Shown here: in pieces, positions 32,441 to 48,518 of the stretch | Numbering within the stretch: the stretch's first letter is position 1 | Layout: every line of letters starts with the position of its first letter | Origin: Ruminococcaceae bacterium BL-6 | GTDB lineage: Bacteria; Bacillota; Clostridia; Oscillospirales; Acutalibacteraceae | Reading direction: 5' to 3' | DNA length: 64,000 nt | Assembly: GCA_902810075.1 (NCBI GenBank) | Contig: LR778135.1 | Location: 1,798,001-1,862,000 of the forward strand | Translations under genes and position numbers: made by a program | Notes under the pieces: generated by a model | What the model saw: the letters and a program-made list of their open reading frames with translations, nothing else | Told to the model about the DNA's origin: nothing | Database searches by the model: none

Positions 32441-35986
<3,546 letters not shown>

Positions 35987-36000
35987 TATGCAGCCCCCTA

Positions 36001-39789
<3,789 letters not shown>

Positions 39790-39962
39790 TGGCTCAATCA
39801 CTCCATTCATATATTTAACCATCTTTTTAAGATAAACAAACAGTCAATGAAGGCTCACACCACCGTTTCTGCAAAATTTTTCAAGTAGCTCTTGCCTTTT
39901 TTATCAATTCGTGATAGAATAAATCTAATCAGGGAAGAGTATATGTTTCCATGATGATGCAG
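39790..39962 (-). other. rpoB leader
   Basis: About 170 bases separate the rpoB start from its promoter. There is no rplJ-rplL upstream, so the common L10/L12 leader control is missing. No strong hairpin or T-tract is visible. A short leader gene is not supported. Confidence 0.45.
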
Positions 39963-39968
39963 TATATT

Positions 39969-39997
39969 AGTTTATTACAATATCTAAAATTTGTCAA
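39969..39997 (-). promoter_or_regulatory. Strong sigma-A promoter of rpoB
   Basis: On the minus strand TTGACA (39992-39997), 17 bases, then TAAACT (39969-39974). The -35 is a perfect consensus. It explains why rpoBC is expressed alone here. Confidence 0.75.
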
Positions 39998-40020
39998 GCT
40001 TTTTTGCAAAAAAAGTATGC

Positions 40021-40048
40021 CATCCCGCGATACGGGATGGATTTTTTT
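40021..40048. terminator. Terminator upstream of the rpoB promoter
   Basis: CATCCCG pairs with CGGGATG with a T-run on both sides. With the hairpin at 40104-40140 it insulates rpoB from the rrf2-rpoD operon. Confidence 0.7.
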
Positions 40049-40103
40049 GTTTTTCACCCTGTAAAAACGGAAAAATCCGCGGTTTCAAACGGCTGCAGGC
40101 CGC

Positions 40104-40140
40104 AAAAAGATGGCAGACACTTTTGTGTCTGCCATCTTTA
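40104..40140 (-). terminator. Terminator of the dgt-dnaG-rpoD-rrf2 operon
   Basis: On the minus strand GATGGCAGACAC pairs with GTGTCTGCCATC, then CTTTTTG follows. A 12-bp perfect stem ends the Rrf2 gene. Confidence 0.85.
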
Positions 40141-40164
40141 TTATGTACATATTCCGTCCCCGCC

Positions 40165-40575
40165 CTATTTCCCCAATTTCTCCGTCTCCCCCGGCAAATT
40201 GGAAAAGGTATAGGAATCCAGCTTATCCCGCACCACAAGGGAGATTTCCTCGTAAATCCGGTGAAACCGGCAGGCCGTGTGGGTGCAGTAATATTCATCC
40301 TGCTGGCACCGGCTGATCATATAGGGCCCCTCGACGGATTCGATGACCTCGCGCAGGGTGATTTCTCCCCCGGGGCGAGCCAGCATATATCCCCCGTGGG
40401 CTCCCTTATACGACTTCACCAGACTGTCGGCCACCAGTTTGCGCAGAATTTTCAGCGCAAACCGAAGGGGCACGTGCGTTTCCTCGGAAATACTTCTCGC
40501 ATCGACCTTTTTGTCGGACTGTGCGAGCATATCGACGATCCTCACCGCATAATCCGCTTCTAATGTCATATGCAT
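40165..40575 (-). CDS. Rrf2 family transcriptional regulator (IscR-like)
   Basis: A 136-residue Rrf2-type winged-helix regulator. The helix-turn-helix lies at DARSISEETHVPLRFALKILRKLVADSLVKSYKG, followed by the wing GGYMLARPGGEITLREVIESVEGP. A three-cysteine cluster-binding loop (CQQDEYYCTHTACRFH) is present, as in IscR, CymR-like and NsrR proteins that hold an Fe-S cluster. It could sense iron-sulfur state, cysteine or redox; the target is not shown. GAGGAG precedes the ATG at 40575. It is last in an operon with rpoD, 21 bases after it. Confidence 0.9.
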   Translation of the reverse strand: MHMTLEADYAVRIVDMLAQSDKKVDARSISEETHVPLRFALKILRKLVADSLVKSYKGAHGGYMLARPGGEITLREVIESVEGPYMISRCQQDEYYCTHTACRFHRIYEEISLVVRDKLDSYTFSNLPGETEKLGK

Positions 40576-40596
40576 GCTGCATGCTCCTCACTAAAA

Positions 40597-41691
40597 TCAA
40601 TCCAGAAAATCCTTCAGCTTCTTGCTGCGGCTCGGATGGCGCAGCTTGCGCAGGGCCTTCGCCTCGATCTGGCGGATCCGCTCCCTGGTGACGTTGAATT
40701 CCTTGCCGACTTCCTCCAGCGTGCGGGAGCGGCCGTCCTCCAGCCCGAACCGCAGGCGCAGCACCTTTTCCTCCCTCGGGGTCAGCGTATCCAGCACCTC
40801 CCCGAGCTGTTCCTTTAAAAGGGTGTGGGAGGCGGCATCCGCGGGAGCGGGGGCTTCGTCATCCGGGATAAAATCTCCCAGATGGCTGTCCTCCTCCTCG
40901 CCGATCGGGGTTTCCAGCGAAACGGGCTCCTGCGCGACGCGCATGATCTCGCGCACCTTATCCACCGGCATGTCGAGCTCCGCGGAAATTTCGTCCGCGG
41001 TGGGCTCGTGGCCGTTGGTGTGAAGAAGCTGGCTGGAAACCTTTTTCACCTTGTTGATCGTTTCCACCATATGCACGGGGATGCGGATGGTGCGCGCCTG
41101 ATCCGCGATGGCCCGGGTGATTGCCTGACGAATCCACCACGTGGCGTAGGTGGAAAATTTAAAGCCCTTGGTGTAATCGAATTTTTCCACGGCCTTGATC
41201 AGCCCGAGGTTCCCCTCCTGAATCAGGTCGAGGAACTGCATGCCGCGCCCCAGGTAGCGTTTCGCGATGCTGACCACCAGGCGCAGGTTCGCTTCGGAAA
41301 GGCGCTTTTTCGCCGCTTCATCCCCTTCGGAAATCCGGATGGCAAGGTCGATCTCCTCTTCGGGGGAAAGCAGCGGAACGCGGCCGATCTCCTTTAAATA
41401 GACCTTGACCGGATCGTCGATCGCGATCCCCTCGCTGCTCAGCGAGGACTCCACATCCTCGCTCTCGTCGCCCGGAGTTGTGATATCAAGGTCTTCCAAA
41501 GGCAGGTTCGCAAAGTCTTCGATGATCTCGACCCCCTGTGCTTCCAGCGTATCGTAAAATTTTTCGATCTGTTCCGGCTCAAAATCGAGTTCGCCCAGAG
41601 CATCCAGAATCTCCTTTGTGGAAAGCTGCCCCTTGCTTTTTCCAAGCTCGATCAAATCCCTGATAACCGTCTTCTTATCCGGCGTTTCCAT
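40597..41691 (-). CDS. rpoD: RNA polymerase primary sigma factor
   Basis: A 364-residue housekeeping sigma factor (SigA). Regions 2.3 and 2.4 ([37 protein letters not shown]), 3 ([15 protein letters not shown]) and 4.2 ([29 protein letters not shown]) are complete, and region 1.2 has [13 protein letters not shown]. It recognises TTGACA/TATAAT-type promoters, and many such boxes are seen in this window. It follows dnaG by 13 bases. dnaG-rpoD linkage is classic for Gram-positive bacteria. Confidence 0.97.
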   Translation of the reverse strand: METPDKKTVIRDLIELGKSKGQLSTKEILDALGELDFEPEQIEKFYDTLEAQGVEIIEDFANLPLEDLDITTPGDESEDVESSLSSEGIAIDDPVKVYLKEIGRVPLLSPEEEIDLAIRISEGDEAAKKRLSEANLRLVVSIAKRYLGRGMQFLDLIQEGNLGLIKAVEKFDYTKGFKFSTYATWWIRQAITRAIADQARTIRIPVHMVETINKVKKVSSQLLHTNGHEPTADEISAELDMPVDKVREIMRVAQEPVSLETPIGEEEDSHLGDFIPDDEAPAPADAASHTLLKEQLGEVLDTLTPREEKVLRLRFGLEDGRSRTLEEVGKEFNVTRERIRQIEAKALRKLRHPSRSKKLKDFLD

Positions 41692-41704
41692 AACCGATTT
41701 CCCC

Positions 41705-43471
41705 CTATTTTTTCTGCTCCTTCAGCCGCTCGAGATATTCCCTGATATCCTGCGGCTGAGCAGAGCCTGCGCTCTGCACCTTCATTTTACCGTTTTCCTG
41801 TAAAATGACGTCAATATATTCCCCGGCATCCTGCGCAGTTACAGCGACCTGATGATATTGTGCCAGCATTTTTGCCACAGCGGCGATTTCATCGACGGAA
41901 AACTCTTCCGAAAGGTCTGTAAGGCTGCACGCCTTGCCGTTCTTAATTTTCCCAAGAATTACTTGATATACACGGCGGTTGAAAGCCGTGATGAATTTTT
42001 CGGCGGGCAGGGCCGCCGAAACGCGCCCGGCGGCGTCCGGATGCTGAAAAAGATAGACGATCAGCCCCTCCTCCGCATTGGCCGCCCGCAGGTGATCCTT
42101 TTTTTCCGGATTCACCGTGTCGCGGTAGCCGGCGGTCTGCTGCGCAAACGCGCGGAATTCCTTCTTGTTTTTGATCTGCATCCTCTTTCTGCTCTTTTTG
42201 TCCGCCTGAAGGAGGATGGCGCTCCGGTCCACCCCGGTTTCCTCGGCGAGCCGCCCGGCGTAAACCTCCTGCTCCACACGGTTTTCCAGCGTGGCCAGAA
42301 CATCGGCCGCCCCGGAAAGATACGCGATCTTTCCATCCGGCGTCTTCATGTCGCACTGCGACCGGATCTTCTGAAGGCGGTATTCCACATCGTTCCCGCT
42401 CGCTTCCAGAAGCTGGCGGAACCGGGCGGGGCCCTGCTCCCCCAGAGACTTTATGTACTCGTCCGGGTCTTTTCCCCCGATGATGCGGATCACCCGGACG
42501 TTCAGCCCCACGCCGCGCAGGATGGGGATCGCGCGGGCCGTGGCTTTCTGCCCGGCCTCGTCGGCATCGTAAGAGAGAAAGACCTCCCCGGTGTAGCGCG
42601 CCATCAGACGGGCCTGCTCCACCGTAAGCGCGGTTCCCAGCGTCGCGATCGCGTTGGTGAAGCCGGCCTGATGGAGCGCGATGACATCCATGTAGCCTTC
42701 CGCCAGGATCAGCCCGCCGCCCGCGCTGTTCTTCGCGAAGTTCATCGCGAACAGGCCGTTGCTTTTGCGGAAGACCGGCGTGTCGGAGGTATTGAGATAT
42801 TTCGGCTTGCCATCCCCCAGAATCCTGCCGCCGAACGCGATCACGTTGCCGCGCAGGTCGATAATCGGGTACATGACGCGGGAAAAGAAACGGTCCACCG
42901 GCCTTCCCGTGGAAGAGCGGAACGCGACGTTCGCCTGGATCATCTCTTCCGGATGGAACCCCTTCCGGCTCAGATAATCCACCAGCTCAAACCGGGAGGG
43001 CGGCGCGAAGCCAAGGCCGAAATGCCGGATGGTCTTCGGGGTCACCCCCCTGCCCAGCAGATAGTCCATCCCGGGCTTCCCCTGTTCGCTGATCAGGATC
43101 TGGTGATAAAAGCGCGCGGCTTCCCGGTTGATTTCCAGAATCCTCGCCTTCAGGCGGGAAAGGCCGGAATCGGCCTCGTTTTCCGGCACCTGAAGCCCGG
43201 CGCGCTGCGCCAGGAAGCGGATGGCTTCCATATAATCCAGATTTTCGATCCGGCGGACGAACGTGATCACGTCGCCGCCAGCACCGCATCCAAAGCAGTA
43301 GAACGACCCGGTTTCCGGGTACAGGTTGAACGACGGCGTTTTCTCGCTGTGAAAGGGGCAGAGCCCCACCAGGTTTCTTCCCCTGCGGCGAAGGCTGACA
43401 TAGGAAGAAACGATGTCGGCAATGTCGCTCCGGCTCTTCAGCTCCTGCATAAATCCTTCCGGCAGCGCCAA
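41705..43471 (-). CDS. dnaG: DNA primase
   Basis: A 588-residue primase that lays RNA primers for replication. The N-terminal CHC2 zinc finger is visible (Cys38, His41, Cys59, Cys62), then the TOPRIM core with [17 protein letters not shown] and [17 protein letters not shown] motifs, and a C-terminal DnaB-binding region. The start is a TTG at 43471, seven bases after GGAGGG. Its length is normal. It lies between a dGTPase-like gene and rpoD, the usual macromolecular-synthesis order in Clostridia. Confidence 0.96.
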   Translation of the reverse strand: MALPEGFMQELKSRSDIADIVSSYVSLRRRGRNLVGLCPFHSEKTPSFNLYPETGSFYCFGCGAGGDVITFVRRIENLDYMEAIRFLAQRAGLQVPENEADSGLSRLKARILEINREAARFYHQILISEQGKPGMDYLLGRGVTPKTIRHFGLGFAPPSRFELVDYLSRKGFHPEEMIQANVAFRSSTGRPVDRFFSRVMYPIIDLRGNVIAFGGRILGDGKPKYLNTSDTPVFRKSNGLFAMNFAKNSAGGGLILAEGYMDVIALHQAGFTNAIATLGTALTVEQARLMARYTGEVFLSYDADEAGQKATARAIPILRGVGLNVRVIRIIGGKDPDEYIKSLGEQGPARFRQLLEASGNDVEYRLQKIRSQCDMKTPDGKIAYLSGAADVLATLENRVEQEVYAGRLAEETGVDRSAILLQADKKSRKRMQIKNKKEFRAFAQQTAGYRDTVNPEKKDHLRAANAEEGLIVYLFQHPDAAGRVSAALPAEKFITAFNRRVYQVILGKIKNGKACSLTDLSEEFSVDEIAAVAKMLAQYHQVAVTAQDAGEYIDVILQENGKMKVQSAGSAQPQDIREYLERLKEQKK

Positions 43472-43495
43472 CGGTCATCCCTCCAATCCTTCGGC

Positions 43496-44491
43496 TCAGT
43501 GATTCCAGGACCTGGGAACGCTGATCTCCTGAAAAAGCTCCACGGCGTAACGGTCCGTCATCCCGGCGATATAGTCCGTAACGGCGCGGTCGATCCCTTC
43601 CTCCCCGGCGATCCGTCTCATGTCTTCCGGCAGATGCCCCGGCATTTTCAAATACTCGTAAAGCGTACGGATCAGGAACGGAACCTTTTTCTCCTCCCTT
43701 TTCGCGTACGGATTCAGATAAACATATTCAAACATGAAATGATAAAGCCGGTCGAACGCCTCTTTGACATCCCCGGCCATGGCGATGGTATTCCCATCGC
43801 TTGTCCGAATCACGGAATGGACGAGTGTATCGATCCGGACCGACCGGCGGTTTCCCAGCACGGACGTAATGCCCTGCGGGATCTCTGATTCGGTCATCAC
43901 GCCGCCGCGGATCGCGTCGTCGATATCGTGGTTGATGTAAGCGATCCGGTCGGCAAGCCGCACGATGCGGCCCTCCGGCGTCTTGGCGGGCTTTCCGCTG
44001 GTGTGGCAAAGGATCCCGTCGCGCACCTCTTTGGTCAGGTTCAGGCCTCTTCCGTTGTTCTCGAGCTTTTCCACCACGCGGACGCTCTGCTCGAAATGCC
44101 GGAAGCCGCCGGGGCAAAGCTCGTTCAAAACGCGCTCCCCCGCATGCCCGAACGGCGTGTGGCCCAGGTCGTGCCCGAGGGAAATGGCCTCGGTCAGGTC
44201 CTCGTTGAGCATAAGGCCGCGCGCAATCGTGCGGGCGATCTGGGAAACCTCCAGCGTGTGGGTCAGCCGGGTGCGGTAATGGTCTCCTTCCGGCGAAAGG
44301 AACACCTGCGTTTTATGCTTCAGCCGGCGAAACGATTTGCAGTGGATGATGCGGTCGCGGTCCCGCTGAAAAGGGGTTCGCACGTCGCATTCCTGTTCGG
44401 GGACATCCCTGCCCAGCGTATTTTTCGACAAAGTGGCATAAGGCGACAAAATCTGCTCTTCCAGCATCTGCGTTCTTTCGCGCACTGTCAT
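43496..44491 (-). CDS. dGTP triphosphohydrolase-like HD-domain protein
   Basis: A 331-residue HD-superfamily protein of the deoxyguanosinetriphosphate triphosphohydrolase-like type. The metal site residues are visible: YRTRLTHTLEVSQIA (H), SLGHDLGHTPFGHAGE (HD and H) and the later DRIAYINHDIDDAIRGG (D). It is expected to hydrolyse dNTPs, altering the nucleotide pool, though the specificity cannot be read. AAAGGTG precedes the ATG at 44491. It is first in the dgt-dnaG-rpoD-rrf2 operon, which suggests a link between nucleotide pool and replication. Confidence 0.92.
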   Translation of the reverse strand: MTVRERTQMLEEQILSPYATLSKNTLGRDVPEQECDVRTPFQRDRDRIIHCKSFRRLKHKTQVFLSPEGDHYRTRLTHTLEVSQIARTIARGLMLNEDLTEAISLGHDLGHTPFGHAGERVLNELCPGGFRHFEQSVRVVEKLENNGRGLNLTKEVRDGILCHTSGKPAKTPEGRIVRLADRIAYINHDIDDAIRGGVMTESEIPQGITSVLGNRRSVRIDTLVHSVIRTSDGNTIAMAGDVKEAFDRLYHFMFEYVYLNPYAKREEKKVPFLIRTLYEYLKMPGHLPEDMRRIAGEEGIDRAVTDYIAGMTDRYAVELFQEISVPRSWNH

Positions 44492-44537
44492 ATCGGTATC
44501 ACCTTTTATCCTCTCAGATAGATATACGCTAAAAAAG

Positions 44538-45170
44538 TCAAATATCCTCTAAAAATTCAAAATATTTTTCTCCGGTCACATCAAACGAAACGGAGCCGGC
44601 GGTCGCATCGGCCAGCTTTTTCTCAAACGCGGGGCAATCCTCCTTCGCCATATGGAATTTCATCTCCACGGTGTCGGTGAAGCCGGTCTCGTCCACCGTC
44701 CCGCCGCACTGCGGGATCAGGGCGGAAATCAGGCCGTACTGGGAATAGCTGCAAAAAAGCCGCATCATCCGGCAGGGGCGCATCTTTGCGACGCCGGCCT
44801 GACGCACAGCGAGGGACGCCGCGTGCGAGTAGGCGCGCACCAGGCCGCCGGCCCCCAAAAGCACCCCGCCGAAATAGCGCGTCACCACGACCGCCGTATC
44901 GACAAGGCCCGATTTCACCAGCACATCCAGAACCGGGATCCCGGCCGTGCCCTGTGGCTCCCCGTCGTCAGAATACCGGCGGAGCTGCCCCGAGCGCAGC
45001 GCATAGGCGTAAACGTTATGGGAGGCATCCCAGTGCTTCGAACGGATTGTGTTCAGGAAAGAAAGCGCGTCCTTCTCGGTTTCGACCGGTTTCGCACAGC
45101 CGATAAACCTTGAACGACGCTCCGTAAATTCAGCGGAAGCTTCCCTTCGGACCGTAAGATATCCGCCCAT
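44538..45170 (-). CDS. YigZ/IMPACT family protein
   Basis: A 210-residue protein with the YigZ fold: an N-terminal IMPACT-type domain and a C-terminal RWD/EF-G-like domain. RSKHWDASHNVYAYAL, the YSDDGEPQGTAGIPVL motif and TRYFGGVLLGAGGLVRAYSHAA are typical and well conserved. The family is linked to translational control but its bacterial function is not clear. GGGAGGGG precedes the ATG at 45170. The gene is followed by the dgt operon on the same strand, with a 46-base spacer. Confidence 0.9.
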   Translation of the reverse strand: MGGYLTVRREASAEFTERRSRFIGCAKPVETEKDALSFLNTIRSKHWDASHNVYAYALRSGQLRRYSDDGEPQGTAGIPVLDVLVKSGLVDTAVVVTRYFGGVLLGAGGLVRAYSHAASLAVRQAGVAKMRPCRMMRLFCSYSQYGLISALIPQCGGTVDETGFTDTVEMKFHMAKEDCPAFEKKLADATAGSVSFDVTGEKYFEFLEDI

Positions 45171-45195
45171 CTGCAACCCCTCCCGCACGTTACAT

Positions 45196-45224
45196 AAAAA
45201 GACAGGCGGCGCAGAGCGCCGCCT
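45196..45224 (-). terminator. Terminator of rpmE
   Basis: On the minus strand AGGCGGCGC pairs with GCGCCGCCT, followed by GTCTTTTT. Confidence 0.85.
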
Positions 45225-45253
45225 ACAAATCCAAAATAAAACGCAGGTCCGGA

Positions 45254-45460
45254 TTATTTGTCCTGCATGCCATAACGCTTTTTAAAGGTGTCGACACGTC
45301 CGCTCGTATCAACAAGTTTCTGCTTGCCGGTAAAAAACGGGTGGCACTTGGAACATATTTCAACGCGGATGTCGCTTTTCGTCGACCTTGTCTCAATGAC
45401 ATTTCCGCAAGCGCATGTAATGGTTGCCTTCTGATATTTTGGATGGATATCCTTCTTCAT
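45254..45460 (-). CDS. rpmE: 50S ribosomal protein L31
   Basis: A 68-residue L31 of the zinc-containing type. It has [10 protein letters not shown] and the CxC...CxxC set (Cys16, Cys18, Cys36, Cys39), so it is the C+ form that stores zinc. The start at 45460 (MKKDIHP) fits the family; the longer in-frame frame to 45490 gives an odd extension. It has its own promoter and terminator and so is transcribed alone. The protein sits at the subunit interface of the ribosome. Confidence 0.96.
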   Translation of the reverse strand: MKKDIHPKYQKATITCACGNVIETRSTKSDIRVEICSKCHPFFTGKQKLVDTSGRVDTFKKRYGMQDK

Positions 45461-45503
45461 TCCTGTCACCTCTTTCACGTGAAAGTACAACTACAATATG
45501 AGA

Positions 45504-45532
45504 ATTTTATCACAACCCGCTCCAAAAAGCAA
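45504..45532 (-). promoter_or_regulatory. Sigma-A promoter of rpmE
   Basis: On the minus strand TTGCTT (45527-45532) and TAAAAT (45504-45509) are 17 bases apart, about 45 bases above the rpmE start. Confidence 0.55.
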
Positions 45533-45554
45533 GTATTTTTTCCTGAAAAGCCAT

Positions 45555-46367
45555 TTATTTTTGAGACTGGCTGTCAAGATACGCGGTGTATTCCTCCAGG
45601 CACATGCCCATCTGGCGCATCCGCTTCGCGTTTTCTTCGCCGACATAGCGGAAATGGCCGGGCTCCGCGGCTTTTCCGGTGATGCTCTCCTTATCTTTCG
45701 GGAAGCGCTCGACAAAACCGTAATCCACGCCGTGCTCGATCAGCCATTTATATTCGCTGCTTTTTTCAAAACCGGATTTGCCGGCTGAAAATTCGACCGC
45801 AAGCCCGGTCTGATATTCGCTGTATCCGCCCCGCTCCACCGTATTCTGAGCCGCGGCCTCCGCCTTTACCTGCGAATAGCCGGACGACGTCAGCTCCTTC
45901 ACCCTTTTCCGATAAAGCTCCTCCTGCTCCTGCGCGGAGACATATCCTTTCGAGGGCTTCAGATCGACCCCATCCTCTTTCGCGGCGCGCTGCATCTCCA
46001 AAAGCGAATCCGCGATCCGCTTCTCCACCATGACGCCGCCCGCTTCGGTCAGGCTGACTTCATAATCCGGCGGGAGCATATGCAGGCTGTTTACCAGCAC
46101 CAGGTTCAGGCTGTCCCAGTCCTGCTCCGCCGCGGAGGATTCCTCCCCGGCTTCGCTTCCGGCGGACGAAGCGTTCGGCAGCAGCCAGGGAAGGACCGGG
46201 GAAATATGATACCAAACAAGCGCGATTCCGGCCCCGACGGAGACCACAAGGACCACCGCCACAACCGTCATCATGATTTTCAGCCGTCTTACCTGATTGA
46301 CGCTTCTCCACCGCGGGGAAGTTTTCATCACCTTTTCCCCGCGGATTTTTTCCTTTCCACGGTGCAT
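45555..46367 (-). CDS. VanY/D-Ala-D-Ala carboxypeptidase-like protein with degenerate active site
   Basis: A 270-residue membrane-anchored protein of the M15B (VanY) fold. Residues 29-53 form one transmembrane segment, residues 61-85 are a Ser/Glu-rich linker, and the catalytic-fold domain follows. The normal M15 signatures are altered: SxHxxGxAxD reads SEYQTGLAVE (183-192), losing the zinc histidine and aspartate; the GYRS arginine is Val143; EPWH reads EPGH (235-238), so only Glu235 and His238 remain. It is thus probably inactive as a peptidase and may bind peptidoglycan or act as a scaffold or regulator. GGGTG before the ATG at 46367 supports the start. Confidence 0.8.
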   Translation of the reverse strand: MHRGKEKIRGEKVMKTSPRWRSVNQVRRLKIMMTVVAVVLVVSVGAGIALVWYHISPVLPWLLPNASSAGSEAGEESSAAEQDWDSLNLVLVNSLHMLPPDYEVSLTEAGGVMVEKRIADSLLEMQRAAKEDGVDLKPSKGYVSAQEQEELYRKRVKELTSSGYSQVKAEAAAQNTVERGGYSEYQTGLAVEFSAGKSGFEKSSEYKWLIEHGVDYGFVERFPKDKESITGKAAEPGHFRYVGEENAKRMRQMGMCLEEYTAYLDSQSQK

Positions 46368-46554
46368 AAGCCGGTCACCCTTTAAGTGTTTTTTTTATTG
46401 TATAACGAACACGGAATATTTGCAAGATACAAAAGATTTTCCCATTTTTTCAAAAAAAGCGCCGGGCTCCGTCTGAAAGATCAAGGAACCGGCCTGTTTC
46501 GGCTGAAATTGCGCCGCCTGACGTTAAAAATGGCCGAGATCCGGAAAAAAGCGT

Positions 46555-46583
46555 TTGCTTTTCCCGGGAATATAGTTTAGTAT
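46555..46583 (+). promoter_or_regulatory. Sigma-A promoter of pyk
   Basis: TTGCTT (46555-46560) and TAGTAT (46578-46583) are 17 bases apart, with a leader of about 48 bases to the TTG start. Confidence 0.5.
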
Positions 46584-46637
46584 TATCGTGGGGAAATTTT
46601 GAAATAAGATATGATCCACTGAATGGAGGCTGTCATT

Positions 46638-48401
46638 TTGAGAAAAACAAAAATCATCTGTACCCTGGGCCCGGCCACGGACTCGGAAGAGGTTCTGAGG
46701 AACCTGATGCTTTCCGGGATGGATGTGGCAAGGCTGAATTTTTCCCACCAAACCCATGTGGAACAGAAAGCCCGAGCCGATATGGTAAAGAGGCTCCGAA
46801 AGGAACTGAATTTTCCCGTTGCGCTCCTCCTGGATACGAAAGGCCCCGAAATTCGGATCAAAGCCTTCAAGACGCCGCAGGTACTGCTGAAACAGGGACA
46901 GAAATTTGTATTGACCACAAAAGAGGTTGAGGGAACCGAAAACATCGTCAGCGTCACTTTTCCGAACCTCCCCCGCGATGTGCGGCCAGACTCCAGAATT
47001 CTGATCGACGACGGGCTCATCGAACTGAAGGTGGATTCCTGCACGGACACCGATGTCAACTGCACGGTATTAAACGGCGGGCCCGTTTCCGCAAACAAAG
47101 GGATCAACGTTCCGGGGGTTTCGCTTTCGATGCCCTTTCTGAGCGAAAGGGATAAAAGCGACATCGCGTTCGGCGTAAGGGAAGATTTCGACTTCATCGC
47201 CGCTTCTTTTACACGGAACGCGCAGGATATTCTCGATCTTCGGATGGAGCTGGAAAAAAACAACTGCCATTCCATCCGCATCATCGCGAAGATCGAGAAC
47301 CGCGAGGGCGTGGAGAATATCGACGAGATCATCCGGGTGGTGGACGGAATCATGATCGCCCGAGGCGACCTTGGCGTGGAAATTCCGCTGGAGGAAATCC
47401 CGGTGATCCAGAAACGATTGATCCTGAAAGGATACGAAGCCGGGATGCAGGTGATCACCGCCACCCAGATGCTCGATTCCATGATCAAGAATCCGCGCCC
47501 CACCAGGGCGGAAGCGACCGACGTCGCGAACGCGATCTACGACGGGACGAGCGCGATCATGCTTTCCGGGGAAACGGCCGCCGGAAAATATCCGGTGGAG
47601 GCGGTGCGCACCATGGCCACCATCGCGGAGCGCACGGAACGGGACATCGACTATAAAGAACGTTTTTCCAAGCGCGATTTCAACGAACAGCCCAATGTGA
47701 CATCCGCCATTTCCCACGCCACCTGCACCACGGCCCACGACCTGGGCGCGGTCGCGATCATGACGGTATCGAAATCCGGGAAGACGGCCCGCACGATCTC
47801 GAAATACCGCCCGGCCTGCCCCATCATCTCCGGCACGACCAGCGAAACGGTCTACCGGCAGATGAACCTTTCCTGGGGGGTCATCCCGATCATGGTGGAG
47901 GAAAAGTCGAACACGGACGAACTGTTCGACCATGTGGTCGACGTGGCCCGCAAAGAGAAGCTCGTGAAGAACGGCGACCTCGTCGTGATCACCGCCGGCG
48001 TCCCCGTTGGAATTTCGGGGACCACGAACCTGCTGAAAGTGCAGCTGGTCGGCGACGTGCTTGTTTCGGGCGTCGGAGTAAATAAAGGGGGCGTCTGCGG
48101 CAACCTCTGCGTGTGCAAAACCGAGGAGCAGGCGAGAAAGGACTTCAAGGCCGGCGATATTCTCGTGCTCCCGCAGACCTCCAACAATATTCTGGACCTG
48201 ATCCGGGCTTCGTCCGGTGTCATCACCGAGCGCGGCGGGCTGAACTCCCATGCGGCGATCGTCGGCCTGGCGCTGAACAAGCCGGTCATCGTCCACGCCG
48301 AAAGCGCGACGGACATCCTGAAAAGCGGCACGACCGTCACGGTCGACGCCAGCCGCGGCATCGTGTACAGCGGCGTTCAGCACGCCCATTCCCCTTTCTG
48401 A
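46638..48401 (+). CDS. pyk: Pyruvate kinase
   Basis: A 587-residue glycolytic enzyme turning phosphoenolpyruvate and ADP into pyruvate and ATP. RKTKIICTLGPATDSEEVL, LDTKGPEIR, IMIARGDLGVEIP and ATQMLDSMIKNPRPTRAE are the family motifs; the catalytic lysine lies in IIAKIENREGVENI. The last 110 residues form the extra PEP-utilising/C-terminal domain (GVITERGGLNSHAAIVGLALNKPVIV), common in Bacilli and Clostridia. The start is the TTG at 46638, eight bases after GGAGG, which gives the normal MRKTKI opening. A terminator follows. Confidence 0.96.
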   Translation: MRKTKIICTLGPATDSEEVLRNLMLSGMDVARLNFSHQTHVEQKARADMVKRLRKELNFPVALLLDTKGPEIRIKAFKTPQVLLKQGQKFVLTTKEVEGTENIVSVTFPNLPRDVRPDSRILIDDGLIELKVDSCTDTDVNCTVLNGGPVSANKGINVPGVSLSMPFLSERDKSDIAFGVREDFDFIAASFTRNAQDILDLRMELEKNNCHSIRIIAKIENREGVENIDEIIRVVDGIMIARGDLGVEIPLEEIPVIQKRLILKGYEAGMQVITATQMLDSMIKNPRPTRAEATDVANAIYDGTSAIMLSGETAAGKYPVEAVRTMATIAERTERDIDYKERFSKRDFNEQPNVTSAISHATCTTAHDLGAVAIMTVSKSGKTARTISKYRPACPIISGTTSETVYRQMNLSWGVIPIMVEEKSNTDELFDHVVDVARKEKLVKNGDLVVITAGVPVGISGTTNLLKVQLVGDVLVSGVGVNKGGVCGNLCVCKTEEQARKDFKAGDILVLPQTSNNILDLIRASSGVITERGGLNSHAAIVGLALNKPVIVHAESATDILKSGTTVTVDASRGIVYSGVQHAHSPF

Positions 48402-48420
48402 TATTTTTTGAAGAAACTCC

Positions 48421-48457
48421 AAAAAAATCCGTGCCGGATGGCACGGATTTTTTCTTT
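48421..48457 (+). terminator. Terminator of pyk
   Basis: ATCCGTGCC pairs with GGCACGGAT with a 4-base loop, then a T-run. An A-run ahead makes it usable from the other strand too. Confidence 0.85.
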
Positions 48458-48518
48458 TTAAAATTTATTTCCCGGGAAACGGTGTGGTCCGTCCGGATGC
48501 GCAAGCCGGCGCTTCCGG

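Noticed and set aside
41852..43888. A 678-codon open frame antisense to dnaG/dgt
   Set aside because: Composition is His/Arg/Pro/Gly-rich as expected for a shadow frame; dnaG on the other strand has full motifs.
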